In this document: positions 22,812 through 36,200 of the stretch, piece by piece
Layout of the letters: every line of letters begins with the position of its first letter
How positions within the stretch are numbered: position 1 is the stretch's first letter
DNA from: Adenanthera pavonina
Lineage: Eukaryota > Streptophyta > Magnoliopsida > Fabales > Fabaceae
Length of the DNA stretch: 64,000 bases
Assembly (NCBI GenBank): GCA_026686845.1
Contig: JAIVEN010000028.1
Location: 6,463,001-6,527,000, forward strand
Direction: 5' to 3'
Notes under the pieces: generated by a model
The model's input: the letters and a program-made list of their open reading frames with translations, nothing else
Told to the model about the DNA's origin: nothing
Database searches by the model: none
Position numbers and translations under genes: made by a program

Positions 22812-25800
22812 AGAGGGAGCTTTCCACGTGGTCAAATTAGAAACTACGCGACCAGGTTTTTTTAATGTCTTTCATTTTATAGTGATTAATGGAGAAACAA
22901 TTAGATATTTTATAAAGAGGAGGAGGAAATTGATCAACATCAATCAATGGTGGACTTAAAACCCTAGGTTAGTGGGTGCAATTTTCTTTCCAAATGATAT
23001 AAACTATTATCATATAAAGATATTCTAAAATTATATAAAATTTTATATATAAAATTAAATATATTACATACCTTACAATTATTCTTGTTGTGATTTCATA
23101 TTTTAAAATTTTTGAATAATCAATACATTATAAATGTTATTAAAGACATCTTTTTCAATATAAGTCATTAGATAATCATGTATCAATGCATCTTATTTGG
23201 GCTTACTTTTTTCTGGATAAAATTTTATGTAATTTACTTTGGAGCTCTATTTGGATATAAATTTAGTAGGTTCAAAAATAATATATATATGAGTGCAAAA
23301 TGATTATTATAACACAAATATACATGTAATTTTGTAGAAATCAAGGGGCGCAGCTGCCCCCACTGAGACCAATGTAGGTTGGCCCTGGACATCAATTGCC
23401 TGTTGGTGGGAAATATATGGTTCTTTGAAGTATACAAGACAGATGGGATTGAAAATCTTTCGTCTAAGCTAAGTTAATGGCAAACCTTACTTGTAACTTA
23501 AGTTAATGGTAAATTTCTAAAAACATATACAATGGAGACCCTTGGATATAACTTACACTCTTAAAATTCAAGTTTATACAACAATAATATTTACAAAGTG
23601 ATTATTTACTTTTATTTTTGTGACTAAAAAATGAAGATAAATGAATTTGTGTGTATGTTAAAAATTGTGTGTCCCTTTCAAAAAAGAAAAAAGAAAAACG
23701 AAAAGAAATTTATGTGTTTGTTGAATTATGTGAATGATGAAAAACTATGGTCTTTTCTATAGACAATAAAGTGGATACTTCTTGATGTAACATAACTTTT
23801 CAATAAAAAGATATAATTAATAAACTAATGTATGTTTATTGTGATGTTTCATAGACCAATGTATGTTTATTATAATGGTTCATGAATATATATAACCTTG
23901 TAATGATTTATGAATTTAGATAAAAAGACACTATTTTTTTTCATATTTCATATATCATTTCAATTGTCTCTTCAAACAATTCATAAACTTTTTTTCAAAA
24001 GCCATAAATGAATCGTGAATCTTTTTATAAACTAACATAATTATTTATTAACTATTATTAAGACTAACATTTTCATGAAAAGTACTGGTAACATCTAATT
24101 TAATTAAGGACATGACCAAGAAATATCTCTTCAATTTGATAATATCCTCACATTGGTTACATTTACCATGGAAGGAAAAATACTCAAAGGCTATGCTAGG
24201 AATTAAGGTTTGATTAGAAATACAGAATTTACGCATAAATACAAGAAAATATCGTGGAAGCAAATGGAAATACAAGTCATATGGTGAGAAATTGAAGGTG
24301 AAGCAATCAAGACTCAAGAGTAACTTGGTATACTTTTTTTTTCTGATAAAAAAAAAAGAAATTAATTTCCTACGGTTATAGATGTTATACTTGTTTAACT
24401 TTTTATTTCCCATAAAATTTAAATTATTTTTAAATAAATATATTATATTTTAATGTTAATGACATAAATGTCTTTTTATTCCATAATTTCTTAAAGAAAT
24501 TAAGGATTTTTTGGAAAAATTATTACACAACACTTGAAAAAGTATAACTTCCAAAAGTTTTATTTAGAAAGTATAACTTCTTGAGTTAAACTCAATTTCT
24601 TAAGAAGTTCTACATTTTTTTGCTACCTAAATAAGAATTATTTTTCTACTTCTCTAATAAGTTTAATTTTTCATCCTTATTTACTTTATACCAAGTGAGC
24701 CATAACTATAGATCTAAAATTTTTTAATTTATATAAATTTATGTTTGTATTCAACAAATTAGTGTATTAAATATAAAAAAAAATAAAAAATTTTGTGTAT
24801 AGATTTTGCTCTTTTGACCGAGTCTCCTAGCTCCATATCCCCATCTTTTCCCCGTTTTAGATACTGTAACAGCAAGCACTATTTGCTAACTTTGTTTTTT
24901 TGCCCACACTATTTGCTTTTATCTTCCTACCATAATATTTTTTCCCACTTTGCAATATTAGTTTGGCACGTTTTAAATAGCTACGGTGACATGAACAACG
25001 GTACTAATACAACCACCAGCGCACTATTAACATTAATAATTAATGATTAATCATTTTTAATGCAATATAGACCATATATATACAGCTTCTTTGTCAATAA
25101 TAAATAGATACTACTTTATAATTGTATAATCAAGTGTGTGTTGGATTTCATCATACGTTCTACCCTATATATGTATTATATAAAATCTACAAAAAGAAAA
25201 ATTTTCGTTATCATATGCATTAGTTTTTTATCAAAAAGAAAAGGCCGAAAAAATACAATATTATAAATAACTCATGACTCTCCCCCACCCCCCAAAAAAA
25301 AAACCAATTTGCAAAAAGTGTGATGGGTTTTTACATAGGCAAAAAAAACCATTAAATGGTATATGTTGATATAAAATTTAATAGTATTTTACTACAATAT
25401 CTATGACTTAAATATTCTATGACTTAAATATGCTCTCAGTTAAATGTTCCATTATATTATTGAAGGGCAAAATAGTAAAAAAAATAATTAATATTTTACT
25501 AGAATTCTAAAACAATAAATATTTTGAAATATCAAAAAATATTCCAAATGACAATTTTTGTGAGGCAGAGCAAGTATCTTTCAATAATTTAAGCTGGACC
25601 TTTGTTTAGTTTTATCTTCGACCAGAAAAGTAAGCCTTATTTCAAAATAGGGCTTCGCCTATATTTAATTAACTTTTGCAAGCAATTACAGTGGCTCAGT
25701 CAACTTAGTTTACATACACACGTAGATACATATAAATATAATATAAAAATAATGACAAACTATAAAATATATAGTACATAAAGTATATATTATATATATG

Positions 25801-26432
25801 TATGCACATATAATTATAAATTACCTTGAATTTGAATTATTTATTGAGTTGTTTAGATCATTTTAATGTATTGCATGAATGTTACTAACTTATTCGAATT
25901 TAATTAATTATCAAACAAGACAGAACTGAACTAGGAATTTAAAATATGGACATAGGGAGCTCAGTACATGGATTCTTATTTTTTAAATTTTAATCTGAGT
26001 GAAAACCTTTCTAGACTCAAAATTGATCTTGCATGACCTTCTTCAAAATCAAACCAACATCGCTTATATGTTACAGAGGGTGCTAGTGAAAGGAATTAAG
26101 GTCATCTAAGCATAATATTTCAGAATTTTAATATTTCAGAATCAAATTCGTATGAATGCAAAAGATGTCTTTGGGAGAGTTTCCCCTATCTGGGATCTAA
26201 CATAGCTCGAGCTGAATTAGTCGAAATTCAAAGTAATAACCGGATGCAGATGGTTTTACCAAAAAAAAATCCAGCATCAATAGATAATTTCTCATATTTT
26301 TTCTCTCTCGACACTCATAAAAGTTAAAATTGATCCTAGTATGTAGAGAAGCCAATTCCACTCTCCGAACGTATGTGTTTTGCAGAGCTTTTCAGCTATC
26401 AGTTTCATAGAATTAATTGCCACCACACTTAA
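22812..26432. other. AT-rich intergenic stretch between the TTC5-like gene and the LTR retrotransposon
   Basis: No gene is recognised. An 11-bp repeat cactatttgct (24877-24887, 24907-24917) flanks aactttgtttttttgccca, a candidate ultrashort T-tract insertion. A diverged tandem repeat with aatgtatgtttatt lies near 23827-23880, and a 16-bp tandem repeat tctatgacttaaatat near 25400-25431. Longer open stretches such as 24048-24413 are compositionally AT-driven and show no domain. Confidence 0.5.
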
Positions 26433-26437
26433 TTAAG

Positions 26438-27643
26438 TGTAACATCCATAAATTTCCATATATGATTTTTAATATGGTTTATATTTAAAATATGAGGAAT
26501 GAAGATATACATTGAATTATGATGAGCATACACTAAATAAAGGTATACAATGAATTGTGGTTTCAATAAGTTATATTGAATTCTGATGAGGAATCACTGA
26601 ATGAAGGTATACAATGAATTATAGTTTCAATAAGTTACATTGAATTCTGATAAGCATACACTGAATGAAGATATACAATAAATTTTGGTTTCAATAAGTT
26701 ATATTGAATTATAATGAGTATACATTGAATGAAGGTGCACAATGAATTGATATCACTTGCTGGCCAAAACATCAATACTATAAATAACCCTCTCATTTCT
26801 TCATTTCAGCACATCACCAGTTGAGAGTGAGAGTTGGAAGTAAGTGAGAGAAAGAGAGAGCCGAGGGAGAGAAAGAGAGTGTGACTGAAAGAGAAGGAAA
26901 AGGAAGGAAGGTTAGTTTCAAGCAAGATACTTAAAAAAAAATTCAAGAAGGAAGAAAAGATGTTTAGCTCAGGATGGTTTTCAATTGAGGTAGTATATTA
27001 TTTATTTCATGTATTTTCTGTGCATTAATTATGGATGTTATGTGATGTTATTGGATGAGTTATTTCCATATAAATGTTTTGAAATGCTATGGATGTCTAG
27101 TATTAAGAGGAGACTCTGTCGAAATTTAGATGTAAATAGTGTTAAGGAGAAACCCTTATAGATGCGTGAAATATGAATTATTTGGTTTGCTTGCATAACT
27201 ACCTGATTATGAGCATGATTTGTATGAATGCATATATATACTACTGAGATTTCCCCAAATCTCACACCCAATAACTAATACTATTAGGGCCAAGCACAAG
27301 CAAAGACAAAGGTAAGGGCAAGGAGGTCGTTAACTAAGAGGAAGGATATTGGAAGATATTATTTTATACTAAAATAAGTGTATTAAATTATGGTAATATG
27401 TTCTAGTTATGATTTCTACTTTAGATACTTGCTGGCTTTACTTTAGATGTTCTGGAACAATAGTTAGATAATTACAGTATGGTTGGCTTGATTATTATTA
27501 ATTAAAGTAAACTTTTAGTTAAGTTATTGCCTTTTGAGTAACCTAATTTTAAAAAGTTTAAAAGTTTAATTGTTCTAGGTTTTTAATTCTTTCCGCTAGA
27601 TACATAAGATATGATTAAAAGCCTAGTAAACTAAGGTGTTATA
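26438..27643 (+). repeat. Left LTR of the chromovirus-type element
   Basis: A 1.2-kb LTR running from tgtaacatcc to ggtgttata. It contains a 63-64 bp minisatellite (26511-26755), a TATA-like actataaata near 26778 and a GA-rich leader (gagagtgagagttgg) where transcription probably starts. The right LTR repeats all of these with scattered substitutions. Confidence 0.85.
26511..26755 (+). repeat. 63-64 bp minisatellite in the left LTR
   Basis: The unit runs from attgaattctgatgagcat to tttcaataagttac. Three full units and one partial unit are present, upstream of the LTR TATA box, so it may act as promoter repeats. The right LTR has four full units plus a partial. Confidence 0.75.
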
Positions 27644-27648
27644 TTTTT

Positions 27649-27660
27649 TGTATCAGAGTA
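27649..27660 (+). promoter_or_regulatory. Primer-binding site of the LTR retrotransposon
   Basis: The sequence tgtatcagagta, five bases after the left LTR, resembles tggtatcagagc, the complement of the initiator Met tRNA 3' end used by most plant Ty3/gypsy elements, with small differences. Confidence 0.65.
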
Positions 27661-29555
27661 AAGATTTAAGCAAATCTTTACAATGAGAGAGGAAAGTAAT
27701 CATCTTAGTTAAAGTTTTCCCCTTAAATATAAGATATATTTCCTTTGAGAAATCTGGCCTAAGATTGTTTCAGTGGCATATGAGATTAGTCTTAATGATA
27801 GCTTATGATAGTTACTGGATTAGTTGATGATATTTTGCAAAGTGTATTTTTCTTAGGTCTTAAATCTTTTCAGAGTTAGATTGTAGTTAGATCCTATTAG
27901 TAAAGAGATGATGTAGGATCATAGAGGATCCTTGTAGAGCTCAGAGATTGCAGCAGATCTCATGGTCGCAGTAGACTAATTGTGAGGTTATAGTGGACCT
28001 CTAAAAAGTATGAGATGATGAGAAAGATTGATGAGCCCTACAGTTCTAATAGTTCTATGAAAGAAGATGACCTAGGATAATTTTAGAAAGATATGAAACA
28101 CCATTAATCAGCAGCTAGTATGAATGTTTACCTAAGACTTTTTTCTAATGTCAAGCCACTGGCTAGAATAAAGCTTAGAGACGTGATGGTAGGTTGCTAA
28201 TGAGTATAAAAGCAAATATCCTACCTAGAAAATGATATTAGTGGCAAGATATTTTCAGTAATGAATGTAAGGGGCCAATAAGGAATAAATGATAGTTATG
28301 AAAAAAATCAATGGGGGAAACTAATGTATAAAAGAAGATAAGTTAGAAAAAAGAGATGAGTATTACCCAAGTGCAAGAATTTGACATGAGCCTAATCAAG
28401 ATCCTATAAGGGATGACATAGGATCCAATAAGATTTTTCAGTAATAACAGTCATATAGTAGTCATTAAATGAAAAGATTGCTTGAATCCAGGAAGCGACC
28501 CATCGTATTGATCCCTTCATGTATAGTCCTGCTAAAAGTAAGAAAGCACACCTCTAGGGAAGAGGTAGGTCAGCTCGTGAGTTATAATAAGCAAGTTTGG
28601 GCTAATTGTACTATTTGGATTAAGCAAGTAGCTTTTTCCAACTAAACCAAGGACTCCAAATCCAAAGGATTGTTAAAGCTATGCACAATAAATATCATGA
28701 TGGATTTAGAAAGACATGTTCAATTCTAAATTTCTTTGGTACGGTACTAGAAGTCAAAGAGATGCTTAGAAGGGCATTATGATTATAAACTCCCTGCAAG
28801 TGAATAGGTTCAGCTAGTACTTGATGACATATCAGGTCAAGAGTTCTGGAACCATATCAAGAAGTTTCCCTCAAGGTTGAGTGTTTCACACTCTAAAAGA
28901 TTGTGTCATTGCCTAAACGCTCCAAGTAGAATGCTATCATGAAAAAATGTTAAGATAGTAGAAGTCTCTGATGAGGATCTAGAGGAAGATCCGATAGAGA
29001 TAACAAATGGCTATGCTAGATCTAACAATAGTACTTGAGCCTTATAAGCTAGTTTCATGACAATAAATATGAATGAAGTATAGTAGTGTATATGCAGCAA
29101 AATGCTGACTTAAGAATAGTAAAATAAAAAGACCATGGGTTAAGATACGATGATAAGTTTTGACCAGCAATGATATAAAGAAAGTAGTAGTTAATGTAAT
29201 TATGAATTCAAGTTGTTATTAATCACAATTATTAATTGCAAAATAAGAGTCATTAAGATACAAAGAGGTGCTCAGCAAAAGCTGACAATACAAGCACAAA
29301 CCTCTAAAATGACTCCGGTAACAATAAATGAATATATTCCTTGTCTAGATCCCTTGCAAGTGATCATTTATCACCTGGATTAACAATAGAGGATTATTGA
29401 GCAACTACAAGAGATAGTTAATGCTCCAAGACAATAAGGGAAAAACTAGAGCCCTTAAGGTTTTTGCCTATATTGCAGCAGCCTCAAGTAAATTAGTAGG
29501 TTCTATAAGATAAGCTGGAAGGCAATCAGATGAGTTCACTAATCATCAACATATG
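27661..29555 (+). other. Unrecognised 1.9-kb region between primer-binding site and gag relic
   Basis: Plant chromoviruses usually start gag within a few hundred bases of the primer-binding site. Here nearly 1.9 kb intervenes, with stops in all frames. Short peptide-like stretches (for example EVSDEDLEEDPIEI at about 28960-29005) suggest an old coding sequence, but I cannot place it. Confidence 0.4.
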
Positions 29556-30270
29556 ATTGCACAGTTTAGAAAGTATTAGCTTCCATCCCCTAATACTAAG
29601 TTGGATGTGCAAGTTGTCAAAAAGTAGATTGTGAGCACTGAAAAGATTTCCAAGATAATGGGCTACACGTCGAAAATGGAAGCCTAATGCTAAAAGAGGC
29701 TGACCAATGGTGGCAGAACACGGAATAAGTTGATCAAATAAAGGGCACTCTATTGATTGGGGAAGTATTATAAAAATAATTTTATGAAAAGTATTTTCCC
29801 TAGTCTGTAAGAGAAAGCGGAATTATAAGGATCCGCTAATATGTGAATGAGTCAGTCATTGAATATGTAGCAAGGTACAATCAATTGGCTTGATACCCAA
29901 TCTTCCTTCAACAATATGTTGATAAGTGACGGAGGATAGAGAAGCTGGAAAAGGGCTTTAAGGTAGCCATAAGATAAGAGTTGTCTCGATGCAGTTTTAG
30001 ACTTTTAGTTCAGTAATTGAAGTGAACCGAATTACTAAAAAGAGTCTGAGTCACAAGTATGTACTCTAGCACCTTCGGTCAATATGATAAAAAGTCATGG
30101 AATAATAGGGGATTTAAGAAACAAGGCAATAAGCACAGTGGACACAATTAAGTAAGCTTGCTCTTTGTTTTTAAGAATGCAGAAAGACTCATAGCAGAAA
30201 GCTATACTTAGCAATGAAAAATGTGTGCTTCAAGTGTAAAGAGTTAGGATATTATACCCATGACAGTACT
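29556..30270 (+). pseudogene. Relic of retrotransposon gag with damaged zinc knuckle
   Basis: Pieces of a gag-like reading frame survive between stops, such as FRKYQLPSPNTKLDV, EYVARYNQLA and FLQQYV, which match the usual chromovirus capsid pattern (FEKYFP, EY...FN.L, FV..E..K...F..GL). At 30226-30267 CFKCKELGYYTHDS has the spacing of a CCHC zinc knuckle with His and the last Cys replaced. Confidence 0.6.
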
Positions 30271-30945
30271 ATGGAGGTGGCCAACTCCAAACCATACACA
30301 CAGGAAAAAGTCTTTGTGCTAATCTTAGTATGAGGTCTGTAAGTCACCTGACCTTAGTAAAGGTATGATTCAAATGCAAGTCGAATCCAGTAGCTATGCT
30401 AAGAAGTTGGGTCTAGAAATTACTATTATATAAGTTATATGCGTATGTCTTGATGAGAAACAAGGCTATAATCTCCATTGTTTGTCTAAATAAGCACTGT
30501 AGCAATACGACAAAAAAAGTTGTATGCCGTTTCCTAGTAGTAATGTGAGCTTTGCCATCAATTAGGTTTTTATAGATAATCTCCTTCCAGATTGTAAGAA
30601 CAAGATGATGATATTACTTATCCCTTGAAGAAGATGTTCCATGTGTTGAGATTAAGTTAAATGTTATTTTGGACAGCTCAAGCTGAGAAATGCTTGAAAG
30701 AGGATGTAAAGAACAGACATGAAAGTTTGATAAGGATTCAAGGATTCAATGCCTCTACAACGAAAAGTTAGTAATGGATTTATGATGTTTAAGACATAAG
30801 GTATGAATCTAAGGAATAAAGTATTAGCCTAAGGTGAAAATAGTGGCAAGCAGTTGGAGAACTATGAAACCTTGAGATAGTGGATTGTTGAGCTTAGTTT
30901 GAAATCTAGCTAAAAGAAAGTTCTTGGTGGAAAGATCTCACAATG

Positions 30946-31180
30946 AATGAAATCTTCCATTAGTTGCCAAGGTGATAAAAAAGGGAAGTAACTCTTGGGA
31001 AGAAGTCCAATTGAACAAAAAGATGAAATCTTCCATATAGTAAAAGCAGCCGAGGCAAGGCAGATGGGAGCCAGCTCTTGGAGAGAAGCCCAATTGAGTG
31101 AAGAGATGAAATCCTCCATCAAATGAGTCGTTAAGGCAAAGTAATGGAAAGTGGCTCCTGGGGTGATGCCCAATTAAGCA
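30946..31180 (+). repeat. Three diverged 76-82 bp tandem repeats in the retrotransposon interior
   Basis: The motif atgaaatcttccat starts at about 30947, 31023 and 31105 (atcctccat in the last). Each is followed by an aggcaa/gggaag...ctcttggg..gaagcccaattga block. The copies are about 75-80% alike by eye. The minus-strand frame across them is open only because of this repetition. Confidence 0.65.
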
Positions 31181-32791
31181 AGAATGAGTAATGGTAAGAG
31201 GTTGAGACTAAATCCTAACTGGGCTAGCAAAAGACTTTCAAAAGGTAAAAAAGTTTCCTTTAAGCTGCTAGACTATTGATTGACCTTGGCTGAATAGCTA
31301 AGAAAAGTTATGTATGAGAACAGACAGAGTAGTAATGTTGAAAAGCAAAGAGTGAATAACCACTTCCCTAATATTATTTAGACCCCGACTCACAAAGAAC
31401 CAAACGATCTTAAAGTCTATGATAGGATGGGTAGAGTACAAGGTTCATGGGTATGTATATATGTAAAGGCATAGTAGTAAGATGAATCTCTAAGCTAGCA
31501 AAGGCTAAAGTAAAAAGAAGTAGTATGAGTATTGTGATTGAATGTCCTAAAGTTAAAAGTAGTAAGTTACCCAGATGTCACACAGATGAGTTATGGCTTA
31601 AAAAGAAGCTCAATGCCGTATTCTCTAAGTCCAAGAATTGCAAGAGTGCTGCAGAACCCCTCAATACTTTAAGTTAAATGTTCACTGGTGAGGGAAATTT
31701 TATGATGAGTGACCTACTGGGAAGCATGTGAAAGATGTAAAAGTAAGAAAGATATGCTAAAAGTTAAAAATTAGGCACTATGAATCAGGATAATACCAAT
31801 TAGTCATACTAAGGCACCTGTTAAGCTACAGGAATAAAAGTATGAGCAATTTATTGTGATTTTCTGGGATGATATGTTAAAAGTACTCTGAATCTTTAGA
31901 GGAGCATGAAAGGCAACTAAGAATTTTTGAAATGTAATTAAAGAAATGCTTGCTGAACTTAGTAGATGTGAGCTATGCTCCAAGAAGTACGGTTAGTAGG
32001 TTACAAAATCTCCCATATGGATTGCAGTAGATCCTAGTAAAGCAAGTAAAGTGAGAAAATGGGAAAGACCAAACACTGTAGTAGAGATAGAAGTCTCCGA
32101 GTTTAGCAAGAAGTTCTAAAAATTTTCTCTCAAGTTGTCTTGCTGCTTAGTTAGAAGAAAAATCTTTTGTGGGAAATAGATTATAAAATGAGTTTTTACG
32201 AGTTAAAAAGGTTAAATCTCCTCCCTTAAGATGATTAATTCTGATCCAATAATGACCCTAAGGGTCTATAACGATGAAAGTAAGTATGGATCAAGGTACG
32301 AGTAATGTAACAGGGTTGAGTGGTAGGTAATAGCTAAAGTTTTATATGATAATTTTTATGAAAAGCCTGTTCCTACTTATAGCAGAGGTAAGTAATGCTT
32401 TTAAGAAGTAGAGTTACTAAAAGTTGAACTTGAGATACAGAAAGTAGGAAAAAAAATTAAATGACTTTGTAAGTGTCATCTAGGTAAAGCTGATGAGATG
32501 AGCTTATGTATTAGTAGAAAGATTATATATGTAGATAGCTTAAAGTTATGAAAGAAGAGAAATGAATGATGTCGGTGCCAATGAAGAGAGTATAGTATGA
32601 ACAAGATAAGAGAAATTTATGGAAGTAAGAATGAGGATGTTATGAATAGAAATTTTCGATACCCCTAAAGTAAAGATAGTTTATGATGTCCTCACAATTC
32701 TCCGTTCAAAGAGTATAAACCAGACCTTTCAAATGTCATAAATGAATAAATGATACCATAGTAAAATATTAACTGATAAGTCAAATAAATA

Positions 32792-32905
32792 AGAAATGAA
32801 AGTATTCCTCTGGTTAAAGTGGTCTGGAAGAGTTTAAGGTTAGAAGAGGCAACTTGGGAAATGGAGAACGACATGAGACAAAAATACCCAGAGCTATTTA
32901 ATTAA
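32792..32905 (+). pseudogene. Chromodomain-like C-terminus of the retrotransposon polyprotein
   Basis: An uninterrupted frame reads RNESIPLVKVVWKSLRLEEA then TWEMENDMRQKYPELFN and a taa stop at 32903-32905. This matches the end of chromovirus integrases, where a chromodomain directs insertion. It lies just before the polypurine tract, as expected. Upstream integrase core is not recognisable. Confidence 0.8.
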
Positions 32906-32940
32906 GGTATGTTTTAAATTTCGAGGACAAAATTTTGCTT

Positions 32941-32954
32941 AAGGGAGATAGAAA
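32941..32954 (+). promoter_or_regulatory. Polypurine tract of the LTR retrotransposon
   Basis: Sequence aagggagatagaaa directly precedes the right LTR (tgtaac at 32955), the position where plus-strand DNA synthesis is primed. Confidence 0.7.
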
Positions 32955-33293
32955 TGTAACATCCATAAATTTTCATATATGATTTTTAATATCATTTATG
33001 TTTAGAATATAAGGAATGAAGATATACATTGAATTATGATGAGTATACACTAAATAAATGTATACAATGAATTGTGGTTTCAATAAGTTACATTGAATTC
33101 TGATGGGCATACACTAAATGAAGGTATACAATAAATAGTAGTTTCAATAAGTTACATTGAATTCTGATGAATATACACTAAATGAAGGTATATAATGAAT
33201 TATGGTTTCAATAAGTTACATTGAAATCTGATGAGCATACACTAAATGAAGGTATACAATAAATTTTGGTTTCAATAAGTTACATTGAATTAT

Positions 33294-36200
33294 TGTGAAC
33301 ACCCCATTTTGTCCGGACATTTAAAAAAAAACAAACGAAAAAAAAACAAAAATAAAATAAAATAAAATCAATAATAAATAATAATATATAAATGAAAAAA
33401 AAAACAACAACAAAAAATAAGAAGAAAGTTGCAAGAATTAAATAAATTAATATACATACATAACCCAAAAAAAAACAACACAAAAAAAGGAAGAAACAAA
33501 ACAACAATAATAATAATAGTAAAGGGAAAATAAAAGAAAATAAAAACAGAATAATAAAAAAAAAGAACTAAAACTAAAAAAAAGAAGAAGAAGAGGGGGT
33601 ATTTGGGCCTACGATGCCACAAGCCCAATTGAGGGCTCGTGGACTTGGACCCCAAAGGGGCCACGCCTTAAACAACTAGGGTAGAGGAGACCGAAAGAAA
33701 AGAAGAGCCACGGACCGAAAAGAAAAAAGAAAAACCGAGAGAGCCACAGGACTGAGACTGAAAAAGCAAAGACAGAGAGGGAGAGAATGGCTAGGGCAGA
33801 GGCAGCGTGAAAGAAAAGAGGAAGGAAAGCAGAGGGAGTTAGAGAGAGGGAGTCGCGGGATGAAGAAAAGCCAACCGAGGAAGCCGCAGAGACTGACAGA
33901 AAAAGAAACAGAGGAAGCCAAGACTGAAAAGAAACAGAACAGAGGGAGCCGTAGAAATGGAGAAGGTCGCAGGAAAACTGAGAAGGGGACGAGACTGAGG
34001 AGCATGAAAAGATAGAAACAGAGGGAGACGTGCACGGTTGAAATTACAGAAAGAGCACTCGTAAAGGGAGCAGAGGGAGCCAGAAGCGGTGGCAAAGACA
34101 GGAAAAAGCAAGGCAGAGAAACAGAGAGGGAGATGACCATGCGAGCGGGAACTCTATATAAGGATGGAGAAGACAACCGAAGAGGGAGATGACGAGAAAG
34201 AAGCCCTAGAAATTTTGGGACTGAAAATCTGAGAGGAAGAACAACAACCACGGAGACAGAGAAAGAGATTGGAGACAGAGGGAAGCTCAGATAAAGGAAC
34301 AGAAGGAGCCGAGAGCACAAGAAGGGAGGAAAATCCGAGGAACATTGAAGTGAAATTTGAGAGACTGAGAAGCACTCGAATCCGAATAGAAGATGCAAAC
34401 CTTTGAAGGGGGGAAGAGATCAAAGAGACTTCAACGGGTAATTTGTGTTTTAAGTTTAAAGTTTCAATCAGTTGTCTGAGAATACGGGTTTGAGTCCATG
34501 AATGAGGTCTGTTTGCTACTGGGGAGGGGAACACAGGGTTGAGTATGTGTTTTGTTGGTGATAGGTGCTGAATCTTGCGATTAGGCCAGAGACAATTGGA
34601 TTTTTTTCTTTTTTCTTTTCTTTTTCTTTCATTACATATCTAGTCGTAGCTTCTATTTGGGGAGGTGTTGCCCCCACCTTCGTTGGCATGCACTTATTTG
34701 TTTTGAAGCTTTTGGGTGTTTGTCCCGTCAAAATATTTGGCCCTATCTGTATTCATTTGTCAGTTGGCCATGGCGTGTCTGAACCTTGAGTCGTCTGAAC
34801 TATGAGAAGGATCACGTAATAGCTTAAGCTTTCCAAGTTTTTTTCTGTTCGATTAGGGTCACATTTTATACCTATGGGAAACGTATGCCCGGAAATGTTT
34901 TAGGAGAAATTGATTAGATCTGGATGATGCTAAGTATAGGAATCTAATTCAAAACTGGAACTTTAGTTGCTCTGTGTTTTTCTGGTTACCCTATGAACTT
35001 GCCCATGCAAGGAAGCACTTATTTCAATCCTAGGCTCTTTGTGTTCAACGAAATTTTTTGTTACGCTTCGGGCATGGGTCCTTTATTTTGCTAATAATGT
35101 TTGATCTTGATGAAGTGGAATTGGGGAAGGAAGGTGTTGGGCCAATGAGTTCTATTCTTTTAGTTCAATGGCCCTACAAAACAACCAATGAAGTTTTAGA
35201 ACCCATGCATTGTTACACGAAACTGCAAGCCCACGAAAATAATTTGAGTGGGGTGGGAAACTTGGGTTCTCTAAAAAATACATACCCTCATGTTTTGCGA
35301 GCTTTTATGGTGAAATTCTCTTTCAAAAGTTCATTATTATTCAAAATCACTGTACTCTGAAGATTTTAGAATTTTCGTAAGTATTCTGATTTACTAATTA
35401 TCGTGTGAGACTGTGAGTCCACGCAGATATTAGTTGGTTAGGTAACTCATTTTGAAATAAACTCTATTTTTCAATGAGGAAATATATTTTGAAAGTAATA
35501 ATAAAAAATAATTTATGGTGTTTTTAAATACATGATATAAACAAAAGCCTTTTCCCTAGTTGCTCATTTTAAGAGGAAATATGCAATGATATTATTGTGA
35601 ATAAATGAATAACACTTAGCAATTTTACTAAAGAAAAAAATAAAATAAAATAATAAGAATAAGAATAATGGATTTAATAACCACACCACGTGAGGTTTTT
35701 GGAACCCACGCAGATATTCGGGTTTACTGAGTTATCGCGTGAGATTGCGATTTCACGTGGATATATCAGTTAAATAACTTTTTCTAAGAAAATAATTATA
35801 TTTCATGAAAAACAAATTATGATGATATAACAGTCTTTTTTCCAACTTTATTTTAAATGCACAATAAAACTTTTATACCACGAAGTTTAGAACTCCTGTA
35901 GGTATTTGAGAGATTAGTCTATCGGGTATGACTGCGAGTCTGCAACAAATAGATTGGTTTCCTATATTTAAAAAAAAATTAAAAGCACAAAAAATAGGAT
36001 GATTTTTCAAAAGTGATAAATCAAATAAAAGTATTTTAAAATCAAAATAATAAAAGAAATATTTTCAAAACAAAATAAAATAAGAGTGAGTAAGCGGAAT
36101 TGAATTATCTTTTACAAATTAAAACTCATCAACTCAATCTCATAAAATTGTCTTGTTTGCAAAAAGATAAATTATTCTCAATTAGTTTTCTCTTATTACA

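Noticed and set aside
24048..24413. 121-codon minus-strand frame
   Set aside because: AT-driven composition, no domain, no supporting splice or promoter context.
30910..31173. 87-codon minus-strand frame in the retrotransposon
   Set aside because: Open only because it covers three tandem repeats.
33676..34398. 240-codon minus-strand open frame rich in Leu, Ser and Phe
   Set aside because: It lies in the purine-rich part of the nested LTR, where strand bias removes stops; overlapping frames are equally open and no domain is seen.
35058..35360. 100-codon plus-strand frame inside the nested LTR
   Set aside because: No similarity to known proteins; LTRs do not normally encode proteins and flanking sequence is typical LTR.
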